NCBI GenBank assembly: GCA_016292775.1
Contig: JAEDFN010000001.1
Location: forward strand, 31,399-95,398
Reading direction: 5' to 3'
DNA length: 64,000 nucleotides
Origin: Paludibacteraceae bacterium
GTDB lineage: Bacteria; Bacteroidota; Bacteroidia; Bacteroidales; Paludibacteraceae
Shown: positions 19,274 to 27,866 of the stretch, piece after piece
Layout: each line of letters opens with the position of its first letter
Position numbering within the stretch: position 1 is the stretch's first letter
The notes under the pieces: generated by a model
Database searches by the model: none
What the model saw: the letters and a program-made list of their open reading frames with translations, nothing else
Told to the model about the DNA's origin: nothing
Program-made: the position numbers and the translations under genes

Positions 19274-20074
19274 TTATTTTACTATTTGTTTTGCTTCTTT
19301 ATATATTCGATTTGCCTCTTTAATATGTCTACCATCAGCAAATTCATTTACATATCTATAGTATTCATCGATAACTTCGCTAAAGCGCTCGACTTTTTTT
19401 TCTGCAACAGATAGAGATGCTTCTTTGGATTTAGATTGCAAGATAATAAACATGATATCATCTTTATATTTAGAATCCGGATACTCACGAAGAGTATTTT
19501 CGGCAGTCACTATAACAGCTCTATAATTATTTCCGCCATACAATCCTAAATTATAATATAGTTTTGCATTTAAATAACCTTTATAAGCGAGTTTATCTTC
19601 CATCTCCGACAACATAGTTCTACATTCGGAAACTTTATCGGTATTTGGATAAATCTCGATATACTCTCTTAATGCTTGGATTGCATTTTCGGTAGTGGTT
19701 TGATCCAATCTGGCATCAGGAGAATCTTTATAATAGCAGTATGCAATTTTGTATGTTACATCTTGAGAAAATTTTCCTCTTGGAAAATTTCTTATGTAAG
19801 CATTATAATACTCACTTGCTGAATAATAGTTTTTTTGACCTAAATACGATTCTGCAATAAAATACATTACCTCTTCCGCTTGAGGTGTACCTCTGTAATA
19901 GTGAATAACAGATTCAAACATGGTAATACTTTTTGTATACTTCTTCTCCATAAAGAAATTCTTTCCTGCAATAAATTTTGTTTCAGGATCTGTAGATTTC
20001 TGAAGCTTTACATATTCACTACAAGAAACGAATAAAAGAGAATATACAATTAATATTAATGCTTTATATTTCAT
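19274..20074 (-). CDS. bamD: Outer membrane assembly lipoprotein BamD
   Basis: TPR lipoprotein of the BAM complex that inserts beta-barrel proteins in the outer membrane. The start is the ATG at 20074 (MKYKALILIVYSLLFVSCSEY), giving 266 residues with a lipobox ending in FVSC. A longer reading from TTG at 20092 is unlikely because that TTG is part of the promoter box. The body holds repeated TPR-like helices (GKNFFMEKKYTKSITMFESV, PQAEEVMYFIAESYLGQKNYYSASEYYNAY). Length is normal for Bacteroidota BamD. It is the first gene of a bamD-rpoZ unit. Confidence 0.93.
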   Translation of the reverse strand: MKYKALILIVYSLLFVSCSEYVKLQKSTDPETKFIAGKNFFMEKKYTKSITMFESVIHYYRGTPQAEEVMYFIAESYLGQKNYYSASEYYNAYIRNFPRGKFSQDVTYKIAYCYYKDSPDARLDQTTTENAIQALREYIEIYPNTDKVSECRTMLSEMEDKLAYKGYLNAKLYYNLGLYGGNNYRAVIVTAENTLREYPDSKYKDDIMFIILQSKSKEASLSVAEKKVERFSEVIDEYYRYVNEFADGRHIKEANRIYKEAKQIVK

Positions 20075-20089
20075 ATTTAAATCTAAATG

Positions 20090-20097
20090 CAAAGTTA
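20090..20097 (-). promoter_or_regulatory. -7 promoter box of bamD-rpoZ
   Basis: TAACTTTG on the minus strand. The TTG inside the box is the alternative in-frame start codon of bamD, which argues for the ATG at 20074 and a leader of only about 10 nt. Confidence 0.75.
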
Positions 20098-20127
20098 CAT
20101 TATATACGCCAAATAGAAAAGTAAATC

Positions 20128-21789
20128 CTATTCAGAATCTAAATCTTTTCCGTGTTCCAACAACAAAGTACATGTTGGTCGATCACAAACATATGAAGGT
20201 CCGAAATATTGAATTGGCCCCGGATATATGTATGAATTATGAGAATCTGCCCAAGCTTCTCTATGTGCTTCAAAATATTTAAATGGAGCTCCATTCAAGT
20301 TTACTAGTGCTTTTTGGATTACCGGTTTCATTTCTCCATTTCTACGTTCCATATTCATCATCATTGTGATAGGAACTCCGCCGGCAATCCACTCTTTTGC
20401 TGGGGCTGTCAAATTCCTTACACTTGCCATATATCCTGTTTTTCCTTCAGAAATTAGCACTGATGAAGTATATCCTAAAGAATAACAATAATCAGCATCA
20501 AAATTAGAAGGCATTGAGCATCTACCTTCATAACCAAAGAAGTGATTAATAGTACCGAATTTTCCTTTATATATACCTTTTTCTTTAAGGAATGCTAATT
20601 TTTTTGCACACATCTCAATCAACATCTTTTCTGTTTCGATAAGAGAAACCTGAACATTACCATGAGGGTCTCTATCAAGAGTTAATTGTTGTGCTATTCT
20701 AATAGGAAGTTCGGAATAAACATTTCTACTTTCTTCATTGAGTTTACTTAAAACGTATTCTCTTTTTTCTTTATCCGAATCCAACCTATTAAATTCTTCA
20801 TTATCTGCGAGCAAGTCATTCAATTCACCAATTAGTTTTTTCATTGCAGGGATAAACTCTATCAACCCTTCAGGAATGAGAATAGTACCGAAATTCAAAC
20901 CGTGATCAGCTCTTCTTACAATCACTTCCACTATTCTATCCACAATATCACTAACTGTATAATTTTTAGCTTCTACTTCTTCACTGATAATACAAATATT
21001 TGGTTGAGTTTGTAGAGCACACTCTAAAGTAATATGAGATGCCGACCTACCCATCAAACGAATAAAATGCCAGTATTTTTTAGCTGAATTGGCATCTCGT
21101 TGAATATTACCTATCAATTCTGAATAGACCTTACAAGCCGTATCAAAGCCAAAAGAAGTCTCAATCATATCATTTTTAAGATCTCCATCTATGGTTTTAG
21201 GACACCCAATAACTTGTATTCCACATTTTTTTTGAAGGTAGTATTCTGCCAACACGCATGCATTAGTATTGGAATCATCTCCACCTATAATCACAATAGC
21301 TTTGATATCAAGAGCTTTACATATTTGAATACCACTATCAAACTGGCGTTTCTCTTCTAATTTTGTACGGCCGGAACCTATTATATCAAAGCCACCGGTA
21401 TTTCGATATTCGTTAACAATCTCTTCTGTTAGCTCTATATATTTGTGATCTACCAAACCACTCGGTCCACCCAAAAAGCCATACAATCTATTTTTTGGAT
21501 TTAATTTTTTCAATCCGTCAAAGAGCCCACATATTACATTGTGACCACCGGGAGCTTGACCTCCCGACAATATTACACCCACATTTATTTCTTGATAAAA
21601 CTTATCACTCCCCTTTTCAAATCTGATTATTGGCATTCCATAAGTATTAGGGAATAATTTTTCAATTTCAGATTGATCAGCAACAGAATTGGTTTTATCT
21701 CCTTCTATCATTTCCACCCCTTCTATAAGAGAAGCCGGCAATTTAGGTTGATATTTATACCTTTCAATTTGTAATGGATTAATTTTCAT
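20128..21789 (-). CDS. pfp: Pyrophosphate-dependent 6-phosphofructokinase
   Basis: Reversible glycolytic enzyme phosphorylating fructose-6-phosphate with pyrophosphate. The 553-residue length and plant-beta-like motifs mark the long PPi-PFK form. They include [33 protein letters not shown] (the GGDD that favours PPi over ATP), [11 protein letters not shown] (catalytic Asp region), ETSFGFDTA and [14 protein letters not shown] 21789 is chosen over an in-frame TTG six bases upstream. It has its own promoter box (21874-21881) with a leader near 80 nt. Together with pgm upstream, this makes a carbohydrate-metabolism cluster around the 6S-like RNA. Confidence 0.95.
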   Translation of the reverse strand: MKINPLQIERYKYQPKLPASLIEGVEMIEGDKTNSVADQSEIEKLFPNTYGMPIIRFEKGSDKFYQEINVGVILSGGQAPGGHNVICGLFDGLKKLNPKNRLYGFLGGPSGLVDHKYIELTEEIVNEYRNTGGFDIIGSGRTKLEEKRQFDSGIQICKALDIKAIVIIGGDDSNTNACVLAEYYLQKKCGIQVIGCPKTIDGDLKNDMIETSFGFDTACKVYSELIGNIQRDANSAKKYWHFIRLMGRSASHITLECALQTQPNICIISEEVEAKNYTVSDIVDRIVEVIVRRADHGLNFGTILIPEGLIEFIPAMKKLIGELNDLLADNEEFNRLDSDKEKREYVLSKLNEESRNVYSELPIRIAQQLTLDRDPHGNVQVSLIETEKMLIEMCAKKLAFLKEKGIYKGKFGTINHFFGYEGRCSMPSNFDADYCYSLGYTSSVLISEGKTGYMASVRNLTAPAKEWIAGGVPITMMMNMERRNGEMKPVIQKALVNLNGAPFKYFEAHREAWADSHNSYIYPGPIQYFGPSYVCDRPTCTLLLEHGKDLDSE

Positions 21790-21873
21790 ATCCAAAATAT
21801 TATACTAGAATTACCTTAAATATTTAGCACAGTGCAACTTAATACCAATTACACTGATTATTTTTTACCGACG

Positions 21874-21881
21874 CAAAGTTA
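21874..21881 (-). promoter_or_regulatory. -7 promoter box of pfp
   Basis: TAACTTTG followed by GCGTC on the minus strand, about 85 nt upstream of the pfp ATG. It is downstream of the RNA terminator at 22094-22128, so pfp is transcribed independently. The remaining A/T-rich stretch 21882-22093 shows no other feature. Confidence 0.68.
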
Positions 21882-22093
21882 CAATTTTTTTTCGAATATA
21901 ATCTAAATATTTTTAGAAAAAAATCCTTACAACTCAAATTATTCCGAAAAAATAGCGATAGTATAATATTTGTACCACGAAAATAATCTAATTCGGTATA
22001 TACGGAAATAATTGGTAACCACAATATAATTATTAAACGAAAAAATAAAGCTCATTATTATCACACGATAATAATAGAATTACAATTATATAA

Positions 22094-22128
22094 TAAAAAA
22101 AGTGGTACTCTATAAAAAAGCACCACTT
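22094..22128 (-). terminator. Intrinsic terminator of the 6S-like RNA
   Basis: On the minus strand AAGTGGTGC (22128-22120) pairs with GTACCACTT (22108-22100), nine pairs including one wobble, followed directly by six or more U. There is no U-run on the plus side, which fixes the transcribed strand. Confidence 0.8.
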
Positions 22129-22129
22129 A

Positions 22130-22338
22130 TATTAAATCGCACTGCAATTATTGAGAAAAATTCCTATAAAAAACAGGATTTAAGGTATGCTACTTCTTTG
22201 TAATCTGCCGACTAAGATTAGTTACCTATAAAGGCGCAGCCCGCCATTAAAATAGCATTTGCCTTAGTAATAAATAATTAAAATGTAGAATTTTCCAATC
22301 TCTTAAACAGTGCGATAAATCTTATTATTCTATATTTA
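22130..22338 (-). ncRNA. Structured small RNA with 6S-like architecture
   Basis: A non-coding stretch between pgm and pfp has its own -7 box and intrinsic terminator on the minus strand, giving a transcript of about 240 nt including the terminator. The fold is rod-like. A closing stem pairs ATCGCACTG (22316-22308) with CAGTGCGAT (22144-22136). A second helix pairs GAGA plus AAAATTC (22302-22299, 22294-22288) with GAATTTT-TCTC (22163-22153). A large A/U-rich internal bubble follows. An apical helix pairs TAAGG and ATGCTA (22266-22262, 22258-22253) with TAGCAT and CCTTA (22192-22187, 22185-22181). Two hairpins cap it (22233-22245 and 22201-22220). Closing stem, central bubble and apical stem are the hallmarks of 6S RNA, the RNA polymerase decoy. 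Naming it 6S is inference from shape, not from a family match. Confidence 0.62.
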
Positions 22339-22344
22339 CAGATG

Positions 22345-22352
22345 CAAAGATA
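22345..22352 (-). promoter_or_regulatory. -7 promoter box of the 6S-like RNA
   Basis: TATCTTTG followed by C on the minus strand, with a TTG at 22374-22372 in place of the -33 element. Predicted start is near 22338. The box lies just beyond the 3' end of pgm. Confidence 0.7.
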
Positions 22353-22377
22353 TGAAAAATTTCAAATTCAACAACGT

Positions 22378-24126
22378 TTATATAGACAAAGATTCTTTCA
22401 CTTTGCTAATTTTTTCCATTGCTTTTCTATCACAATCATCATAATCATTAATAGAATGCATTTGCTCTCTAACCTCAATATAAAATTTTATTTTTGGTTC
22501 TGTACCGGAAGGACGAACAGATACTTTTGTACCATCTTCAGTAAAATATTGGAGAACATTTGAAGTAGTTGAGAATTCGTCCAATTTAAACAGGTCACCT
22601 GTTTGGATATTTCTTTCTATCAAAAGGTCATAATCCTTAATTTTACAAACCTTAGAACCGGCGATTTCAATAGGAGGATTTGATCTAAAATTCTTCATCA
22701 TAGCTTGAATTTCATCTGCTCCTGATTTTCCTTTTTTCACTATAGAAACACCTTTTTCTTTACTGAATCCAAATTCTAAATATATATTTTGAAGCAATTG
22801 ATAAATAGACATTCCGTTATCGAGAGCCCAAGCGGCAATTTCAGCCATTAAAGCACAAGAACATACAGCATCTTTATCTCTAATAAAATCAGCAGGCATG
22901 TATCCATAACTCTCTTCTCCACCACCAATGTATTGTTTTTTTCCTTCTAAATTTCTAACTTCACTGGCAATCCACTTAAAGCCCGTATAACAATCTATTA
23001 GTTGTGTATTATATTTATTACAAATGTCTTTTATTAACTCTGAAGTAACAATTGTTTTTACCATAAATTCTTTGCCTTTTAATAATCCTAATTCGGAACG
23101 ACGACGCAGAATATAGTAAGTAAACATTATACATGTTTGATTTCCATTAATCAAAATCCACTCTCCTTCATTATTTTTTACTGCAATACCCATTCTATCT
23201 GCATCAGGATCGGAAGCCATAACGATATCTGCATCAATTTCTTTTGCTTTTTTTATAGCCAAATCCAATGCAGCCGGTTCTTCCGGATTAGGAGAAATTA
23301 CGGTTGGGAAATCACCACTGATTACGGTTTGTTCTTCTACTAAAGATACATTTTCAAAACCTATCTCACGTAAGCAACGCGGAATTAATTTTATTCCGGT
23401 GCCATGAATAGGTGTATATACTATTTTTAAATTTTTATGACGTTTAATACTATCTGGAGACAAGAATATTGTTTTTACTTTTTCCAAATAATCTTTATCT
23501 ACATTTTCTCCTATTATTTCAATTAAATCTTTATTTCCAACGAATTTGATATCATCCGGTGACTTAATTTTTTCAACCTCAGAAATGATAATCATATCAT
23601 GAGGAGCAATAATTTGGGCACCATCACTCCAATATGCTTTATAACCATTGTATTCTTTTGGATTATGGGAAGCAGTAACTATCACTCCACTTTGACAATT
23701 AAGATGCCTAATAGCAAATGATATTTCCGGTGTAGGCCGTAAACTTTCAAATAAATAGACCTTAATTCCATTTGCAGAAAAAATATTTGCTGCCGTTTCT
23801 GCAAATAATCTACTGTTATTACGACAATCATGGCCTACAACTACACTAATTTGTTGGTTACAGAATTCCCTTTTTAAGTAATTACTTAAACCTTGAGTAG
23901 CAGCACCTACAGTATAAATATTCATTCTATTAGACCCTACACCCATTATTCCACGAAGGCCTCCGGTTCCAAATTCCAAATCTTTATAGAATGCTTCAAT
24001 AAGTTCTGTTTTATCCTCTAAATTAAGCATGCGTTTTACTTCTGCTTTAGAAGCTTCATCATAATTCCCATTTAACCAACTTTCTGCCTTATTGGTAACA
24101 AGTTGCAACAATTGATTATTATCCAT
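22378..24126 (-). CDS. Phosphoglucomutase/phosphomannomutase family (alpha-D-phosphohexomutase)
   Basis: Interconverts hexose-1- and hexose-6-phosphates, probably glucose, for glycogen and nucleotide-sugar supply. The 582 residues show FGTGGLRG near the N-terminus, the phosphoserine loop VTASHNPKEYNGYK, the metal loop DPDADRMG, the sugar-binding loop GGGEESYGY and the phosphate-binding RPSGTEPKIKFY near the C-terminus. Length fits the PGM2-like subfamily common in Bacteroidota. It is transcribed alone from the box at 24151, with the RNA gene immediately downstream. Confidence 0.94.
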   Translation of the reverse strand: MDNNQLLQLVTNKAESWLNGNYDEASKAEVKRMLNLEDKTELIEAFYKDLEFGTGGLRGIMGVGSNRMNIYTVGAATQGLSNYLKREFCNQQISVVVGHDCRNNSRLFAETAANIFSANGIKVYLFESLRPTPEISFAIRHLNCQSGVIVTASHNPKEYNGYKAYWSDGAQIIAPHDMIIISEVEKIKSPDDIKFVGNKDLIEIIGENVDKDYLEKVKTIFLSPDSIKRHKNLKIVYTPIHGTGIKLIPRCLREIGFENVSLVEEQTVISGDFPTVISPNPEEPAALDLAIKKAKEIDADIVMASDPDADRMGIAVKNNEGEWILINGNQTCIMFTYYILRRRSELGLLKGKEFMVKTIVTSELIKDICNKYNTQLIDCYTGFKWIASEVRNLEGKKQYIGGGEESYGYMPADFIRDKDAVCSCALMAEIAAWALDNGMSIYQLLQNIYLEFGFSKEKGVSIVKKGKSGADEIQAMMKNFRSNPPIEIAGSKVCKIKDYDLLIERNIQTGDLFKLDEFSTTSNVLQYFTEDGTKVSVRPSGTEPKIKFYIEVREQMHSINDYDDCDRKAMEKISKVKESLSI

Positions 24127-24150
24127 AATTTTCGTTTTTTATTTTCACCA

Positions 24151-24158
24151 CAAAGGTA
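24151..24158 (-). promoter_or_regulatory. -7 promoter box of the phosphohexomutase gene
   Basis: TACCTTTG followed by TG on the minus strand, 24 nt upstream of the ATG, with a TTG 17 nt further upstream (24178-24176) as a possible -33 element. Confidence 0.72.
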
Positions 24159-24214
24159 ATATTTTTTTTTTATAACAACATAGCGAATAGATAGAATAAT
24201 TCAAAAAAAAGCAT

Positions 24215-24222
24215 TAACTTTG
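24215..24222 (+). promoter_or_regulatory. -7 promoter box of the small secreted protein gene
   Basis: TAACTTTG followed by CA, 22 nt upstream of ATG 24245, so the leader is only about 15 nt. It is divergent from the phosphohexomutase promoter 56 bp away. Confidence 0.7.
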
Positions 24223-24244
24223 CATAAAACTTAAAATACACATT

Positions 24245-24751
24245 ATGATTAAGTATCAAATCTCTTTACTATTGTTTTGTTTAATAATTAGTTTCACGTT
24301 CTGTGGTAGTGCTAGTAGTGTATCTATCAGCAGATTACCATCTGAAGACATTCTTATAGAAAATCCCGATTATTTATATAATCCCCACAATAATAGGATG
24401 AATCCTATATTTATTGCAAACGATAATGATTTAATACAACTACAAAAATACAGAAAAAAATCAATTCAATACCACCACAATATGGACTTTGGTGTTGATA
24501 ATCCTTTCCCGGATTGTGGCATTTACTACGGAAACAACAATACTACTATGACGTATGGGTACTATACTCAAGGTGTAATTCAAAATCCATTTTCCGAAGA
24601 GAATACAACTTTTAATAATGGATTTCCTATAGACCCTGATGTTATTCCGGAAGTAAACTATGTTCCTTTAGACGACTCTTATTATTTAATAATAATAGCC
24701 GCATTAGGAACGCTAATAAAATATTGTATTGGAAGGAAAAATAACTTATAG
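24245..24751 (+). CDS. Small exported protein of unknown function with C-terminal membrane segment
   Basis: Not recognised. The 168 residues start with a signal peptide (hydrophobic to about residue 20, then CGSASS). A polar, Asn/Tyr/Pro-rich body follows (NPDYLYNPHNNRMNPIF, GIYYGNNNTTMTYGYYTQG). The protein ends with a Pro-Leu-Asp-Asp motif, a hydrophobic helix (YYLIIIAALGTLIKYCIG) and a basic tail (RKNN). The tripartite end of motif, helix and basic residues looks like a sorting or anchoring signal, reminiscent of PID-CTERM-type tails, but the match is loose. It has its own promoter. Its stop codon directly abuts that of the convergent downstream gene. Confidence 0.72.
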   Translation: MIKYQISLLLFCLIISFTFCGSASSVSISRLPSEDILIENPDYLYNPHNNRMNPIFIANDNDLIQLQKYRKKSIQYHHNMDFGVDNPFPDCGIYYGNNNTTMTYGYYTQGVIQNPFSEENTTFNNGFPIDPDVIPEVNYVPLDDSYYLIIIAALGTLIKYCIGRKNNL

Positions 24752-25552
24752 TCATTGTAAGTATTCTTTGTTCAGTCGAATAAACCATTCAGAATTACTA
24801 TTTGCAATGATAAAACTATCTAATTTTTCTTTAAAAGTTTTGTCGTTGACGGGCCAAGCGAATGGTTGTTCTATTCCTAATTCTATAGTGGCATCGAGAA
24901 GTGGAAAATCTGAAATAATAGATTTTTCTGAAAATTTATCTATTGCAACATAGTTTATTTCATCTTGAATTATCATTCCGCATAACATTTCCAAATTTGC
25001 ATCATCAATTTCCAAAATTTCATAATCTATACCTAATTCAGATCGTAAATTCTTTAATACTAAAGTATTAAAACTACCCTTTTCTACATAAATTTTCTTT
25101 CCATTCAACTGATACAAATCTGAAATATAACAAGTTTTATCATTAATATATCTGGATTTTAATTGCACTAAAGCTAAATGGGATGATAATAATGGGGTTG
25201 AAAAACTTGTAACGGATTTGCTCTCTAATGTTACAGGAAATAAATTTAACAAAATATCAAAATCTCCTTTCTTTAGCAGAGTCATACAACTTTCCAAATT
25301 ATTTTCTACAGTAACTTCTAAAGAATATCCTAAAGAATCTGCAAACATTTTCAAAATAGTATAATTATAACCATCAATATCTCCTTCAGTATTCACATAA
25401 TAGTTGATTGGAGAATATGTAGTTACAACTTTAATTTGTTTACTATTCTCTATATCTTTCCAATTTCTATCGGTATTAAGAAAAATAATAACAACAATAA
25501 CTATGATTACAATGATAGATAATAAAACTAATACTTTATAATACTTTTTCAT
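24752..25552 (-). CDS. Membrane-anchored solute-binding protein (SBP family 3, MltF-like N-domain)
   Basis: The 267-residue product from ATG 25552 (MKKYYKVLVLL) has one N-terminal membrane anchor, then a periplasmic binding fold of the family 3 type: IKVVTTYSPINYYVNTEGDIDGYNYTILKMFADSLG, a DILLNLFPVTLESKSVTSFSTPL hinge, and LNGKKIYVEKGSFN. Longer starts at 25561 and 25588 exist, but the latter would overlap the porin gene. In MltF this domain precedes a lytic transglycosylase domain, and here none follows. It may sense or bind muropeptides or amino acids. It lies 17 nt after the porin stop in the same orientation, so the two are likely one operon. Confidence 0.78.
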   Translation of the reverse strand: MKKYYKVLVLLSIIVIIVIVVIIFLNTDRNWKDIENSKQIKVVTTYSPINYYVNTEGDIDGYNYTILKMFADSLGYSLEVTVENNLESCMTLLKKGDFDILLNLFPVTLESKSVTSFSTPLLSSHLALVQLKSRYINDKTCYISDLYQLNGKKIYVEKGSFNTLVLKNLRSELGIDYEILEIDDANLEMLCGMIIQDEINYVAIDKFSEKSIISDFPLLDATIELGIEQPFAWPVNDKTFKEKLDSFIIANSNSEWFIRLNKEYLQ

Positions 25553-25569
25553 ACCAAACATATAATAAT

Positions 25570-27507
25570 TCAATTCCAGAAGTTCCATGAGAGACCAAAT
25601 TGAAACGTTCCAGGGTTAATAGGATATCCAGGGGATGAGAAATAATTATTACCTCCAAATAATCCTTTATTCCAATGATAATATTGAACAAAAAATCGCA
25701 TGGTTTTCAGATGGAAATTAGCGTAAACATTCATTTGAGGATAGTTTCCTATCAACAATTTATCTTGAATATAATATTGACCTAATGCAGGCATATAAGC
25801 ATTTGCGTAATATGCAGTATGATATCTGATATCAACTCCGATTTGCACTGTAAGTACTTTAAAAAATTTATCCATATAATAAAAATTGGAATAAACAGCG
25901 AAATCAGGTAAAGGCAAAATATTTTTATTTGAAGTCAGCTGATAAACCGCTTTTGTATCTAAATGAAATCTCCAAAATTTCAAATTAGCCGTCAAATCTA
26001 CAGCCAATACTTGAACATTTCCATCATATTGCTCCGGAACACATTCTTTATTTAAAAACAGATAATTTGTAATATTTCTAAAATTAACTCCAATAGAAAT
26101 ATCACGTTTCGGAACAGAAAAACGACCTTCAATATCTAAAGCTAATGGATGACTGAAATCATTATTCCATTTAAAATGATTACTATTATAATTCTGATAC
26201 CAATGATAAGGTGTATATCTATAAAAGGAAGCTCTTGCCAAAATATCAAAAGGCTCTTTTTTAATAAAGAAATGCCCCTTTAAATTGCCATATACATCAA
26301 AATCCCCGATATATGGTCCTAAAAGAAACAATTTTCCACCAAAATCATACTTAAAATATTTACCCTCTTTTTTATATAAGTCTGCTCCTATTCTAATATT
26401 ATGAGTATATTTATTTTCAAAAATTAGGGTATCAAAAGCCATTCCATAATGTCTAACATCATATTCAACAAAAGCCCTAAAACCAAATCTGAGAATACGA
26501 TTAAATTTTTCATCTAAAGTAACTGCAAAAATATTACTTATTGAAAAATAAGAAACAGAATCATCTGTATATTTTCCTGAATAATAATTATTTACATAAA
26601 AATCACCGGTTATTGAATCTGTTTCAAGATATTTCCTTCTCACATCGGAAGCTTTAAAAGTATGAGATAAAATAATAATCGGTTGAAATTTTTTCACCAC
26701 AGAATCTTTATTAACAACAACGTCCATCACTTTACCTATGTTATATCTGTGTGTAAAAAAATATGAAAAATTTCTATATCGAGTTTGTGCACATTTAAAA
26801 TTAACAGGAATATTATAAGCATTAATGCTTTTGACTCCAAGAGAAGATACAGGATCAAGAATATAATCGTAATTAGCAACACCACCATTCTCCAGGTTTT
26901 TATATGAATTAAACATCACAGAAGCTACAAATTCATATTTTTTCCCGGTATATGAAGTCCAAAAGCCACCATTTACCATTTGGCTTGATTGGTTTTGATA
27001 TTGTCCTCGCCCATAAATAAAATTACATAGACCTCCGATATTTAAATGTTTATTGGCATTTAATGTCAGTAATACTTTCAAATAGTCTTCTTCTCTATAT
27101 GTTGGAAGGGCTGTACGATATACCAATTGAGAGAATGGCATTTTAGTATCATAATAAGCAACTTTATTAGGAAGAATAGTGTAAGGAGAATATGATTCGG
27201 CAAACATATCGTCATACATATTCTTATTTCTATCAAAAAAAATTTTTGATTGAACTAATGAGCCCAAGTTTCCATTCCACGACGGAGCAATAGAATAATT
27301 ATTGATAGGTTGGTTATCTTGATAACTGGTAACCAAAGTATCAACTACTATTGTATCAGCAACACCGAAAATTTCATCTACATTCCACACCTTAATATTA
27401 TTAGACAAAGAGTCTTTTTTACTTTTAGATGTAGGAATATTCAGAAATTGAGCACATAAACTAATCGCAAAACATATATATATAATGGTAAAAAATATTC
27501 TCTTCAT
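25570..27507 (-). CDS. Putative beta-barrel porin (Porin_10-like)
   Basis: A 645-residue predicted outer-membrane barrel. The start is ATG 27507 (MKRIFFTIIYICFAISLCAQ, a signal peptide). A longer in-frame ATG at 27528 lies upstream of the promoter box and cannot be used. After a short polar N-terminus the protein is rich in alternating aromatic/polar strands (FNWNDFSHPLAL-like patterns, YFYYMDKFFKVLTVQIGVDI) and ends FQFGLSWNFWN, a typical barrel C-terminus with a terminal aromatic. The sequence resembles the 'putative porin' family of Bacteroidota. The cargo is unknown. A solute-binding protein gene follows. Confidence 0.8.
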   Translation of the reverse strand: MKRIFFTIIYICFAISLCAQFLNIPTSKSKKDSLSNNIKVWNVDEIFGVADTIVVDTLVTSYQDNQPINNYSIAPSWNGNLGSLVQSKIFFDRNKNMYDDMFAESYSPYTILPNKVAYYDTKMPFSQLVYRTALPTYREEDYLKVLLTLNANKHLNIGGLCNFIYGRGQYQNQSSQMVNGGFWTSYTGKKYEFVASVMFNSYKNLENGGVANYDYILDPVSSLGVKSINAYNIPVNFKCAQTRYRNFSYFFTHRYNIGKVMDVVVNKDSVVKKFQPIIILSHTFKASDVRRKYLETDSITGDFYVNNYYSGKYTDDSVSYFSISNIFAVTLDEKFNRILRFGFRAFVEYDVRHYGMAFDTLIFENKYTHNIRIGADLYKKEGKYFKYDFGGKLFLLGPYIGDFDVYGNLKGHFFIKKEPFDILARASFYRYTPYHWYQNYNSNHFKWNNDFSHPLALDIEGRFSVPKRDISIGVNFRNITNYLFLNKECVPEQYDGNVQVLAVDLTANLKFWRFHLDTKAVYQLTSNKNILPLPDFAVYSNFYYMDKFFKVLTVQIGVDIRYHTAYYANAYMPALGQYYIQDKLLIGNYPQMNVYANFHLKTMRFFVQYYHWNKGLFGGNNYFSSPGYPINPGTFQFGLSWNFWN

Positions 27508-27514
27508 ATTATTG

Positions 27515-27522
27515 CAAAGGTA
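27515..27522 (-). promoter_or_regulatory. -7 promoter box of the porin gene, near-leaderless
   Basis: TACCTTTG followed by CAATAAT and the ATG at 27507 on the minus strand. With the usual spacing transcription would start at about 27508-27510, leaving 1-3 nt before the start codon. It also decides the start, since the ATG at 27528 is upstream of the box. Confidence 0.72.
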
Positions 27523-27866
27523 GTGCATTTTTATAAAACGGCAAAAACATGAAACAAATAAATTATTTTCCTATTAAAAATTAAAACCAAAATCTCTATT
27601 TTTACAGCAACAAATAGATTTATTTTTTAAAGAATATCTATAACACACTAAAATACAAGAAGTTATCAATATAAATTTTTTAATTAAATAATTTATTAAA
27701 AATATTTGGCGCAAACGAGAAAAATGATATAAATTTGTCTTACAAAAGAGAGTATGCAATTAGATATCATATTTGACTAAGATATAACAATATAACCTAT
27801 TAATAGATGGTTCATAAAGTTATTTTTTTTAAAGAATTCATTAACAAATAAAGAAATACAACCCCA
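27523..27866. other. A/T-rich intergenic region between porin and recQ
   Basis: About 340 bp without a gene. It holds the recQ -7 box at 27730-27737 and upstream A/T-rich sequence. No ORF above 60 codons with coding character, no RNA-like helix and no terminator were seen. Confidence 0.6.
27730..27737 (+). promoter_or_regulatory. Probable -7 promoter box of recQ
   Basis: TAAATTTG, matching TAnnTTTG, with a TTTG at 27705-27708 about 21 nt upstream as a -33 candidate. The leader to ATG 27867 would be about 125 nt, long for this window. Confidence 0.5.

Noticed and set aside
20075..20092. TTG start of bamD
   Set aside because: That TTG is part of the promoter -7 box, and the lipoprotein signal begins at ATG 20074.
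22141..22340. RNase P RNA, tmRNA or SRP RNA in the pgm-pfp gap
   Set aside because: Length and signature segments of those RNAs are missing. The rod-like fold fits 6S better.
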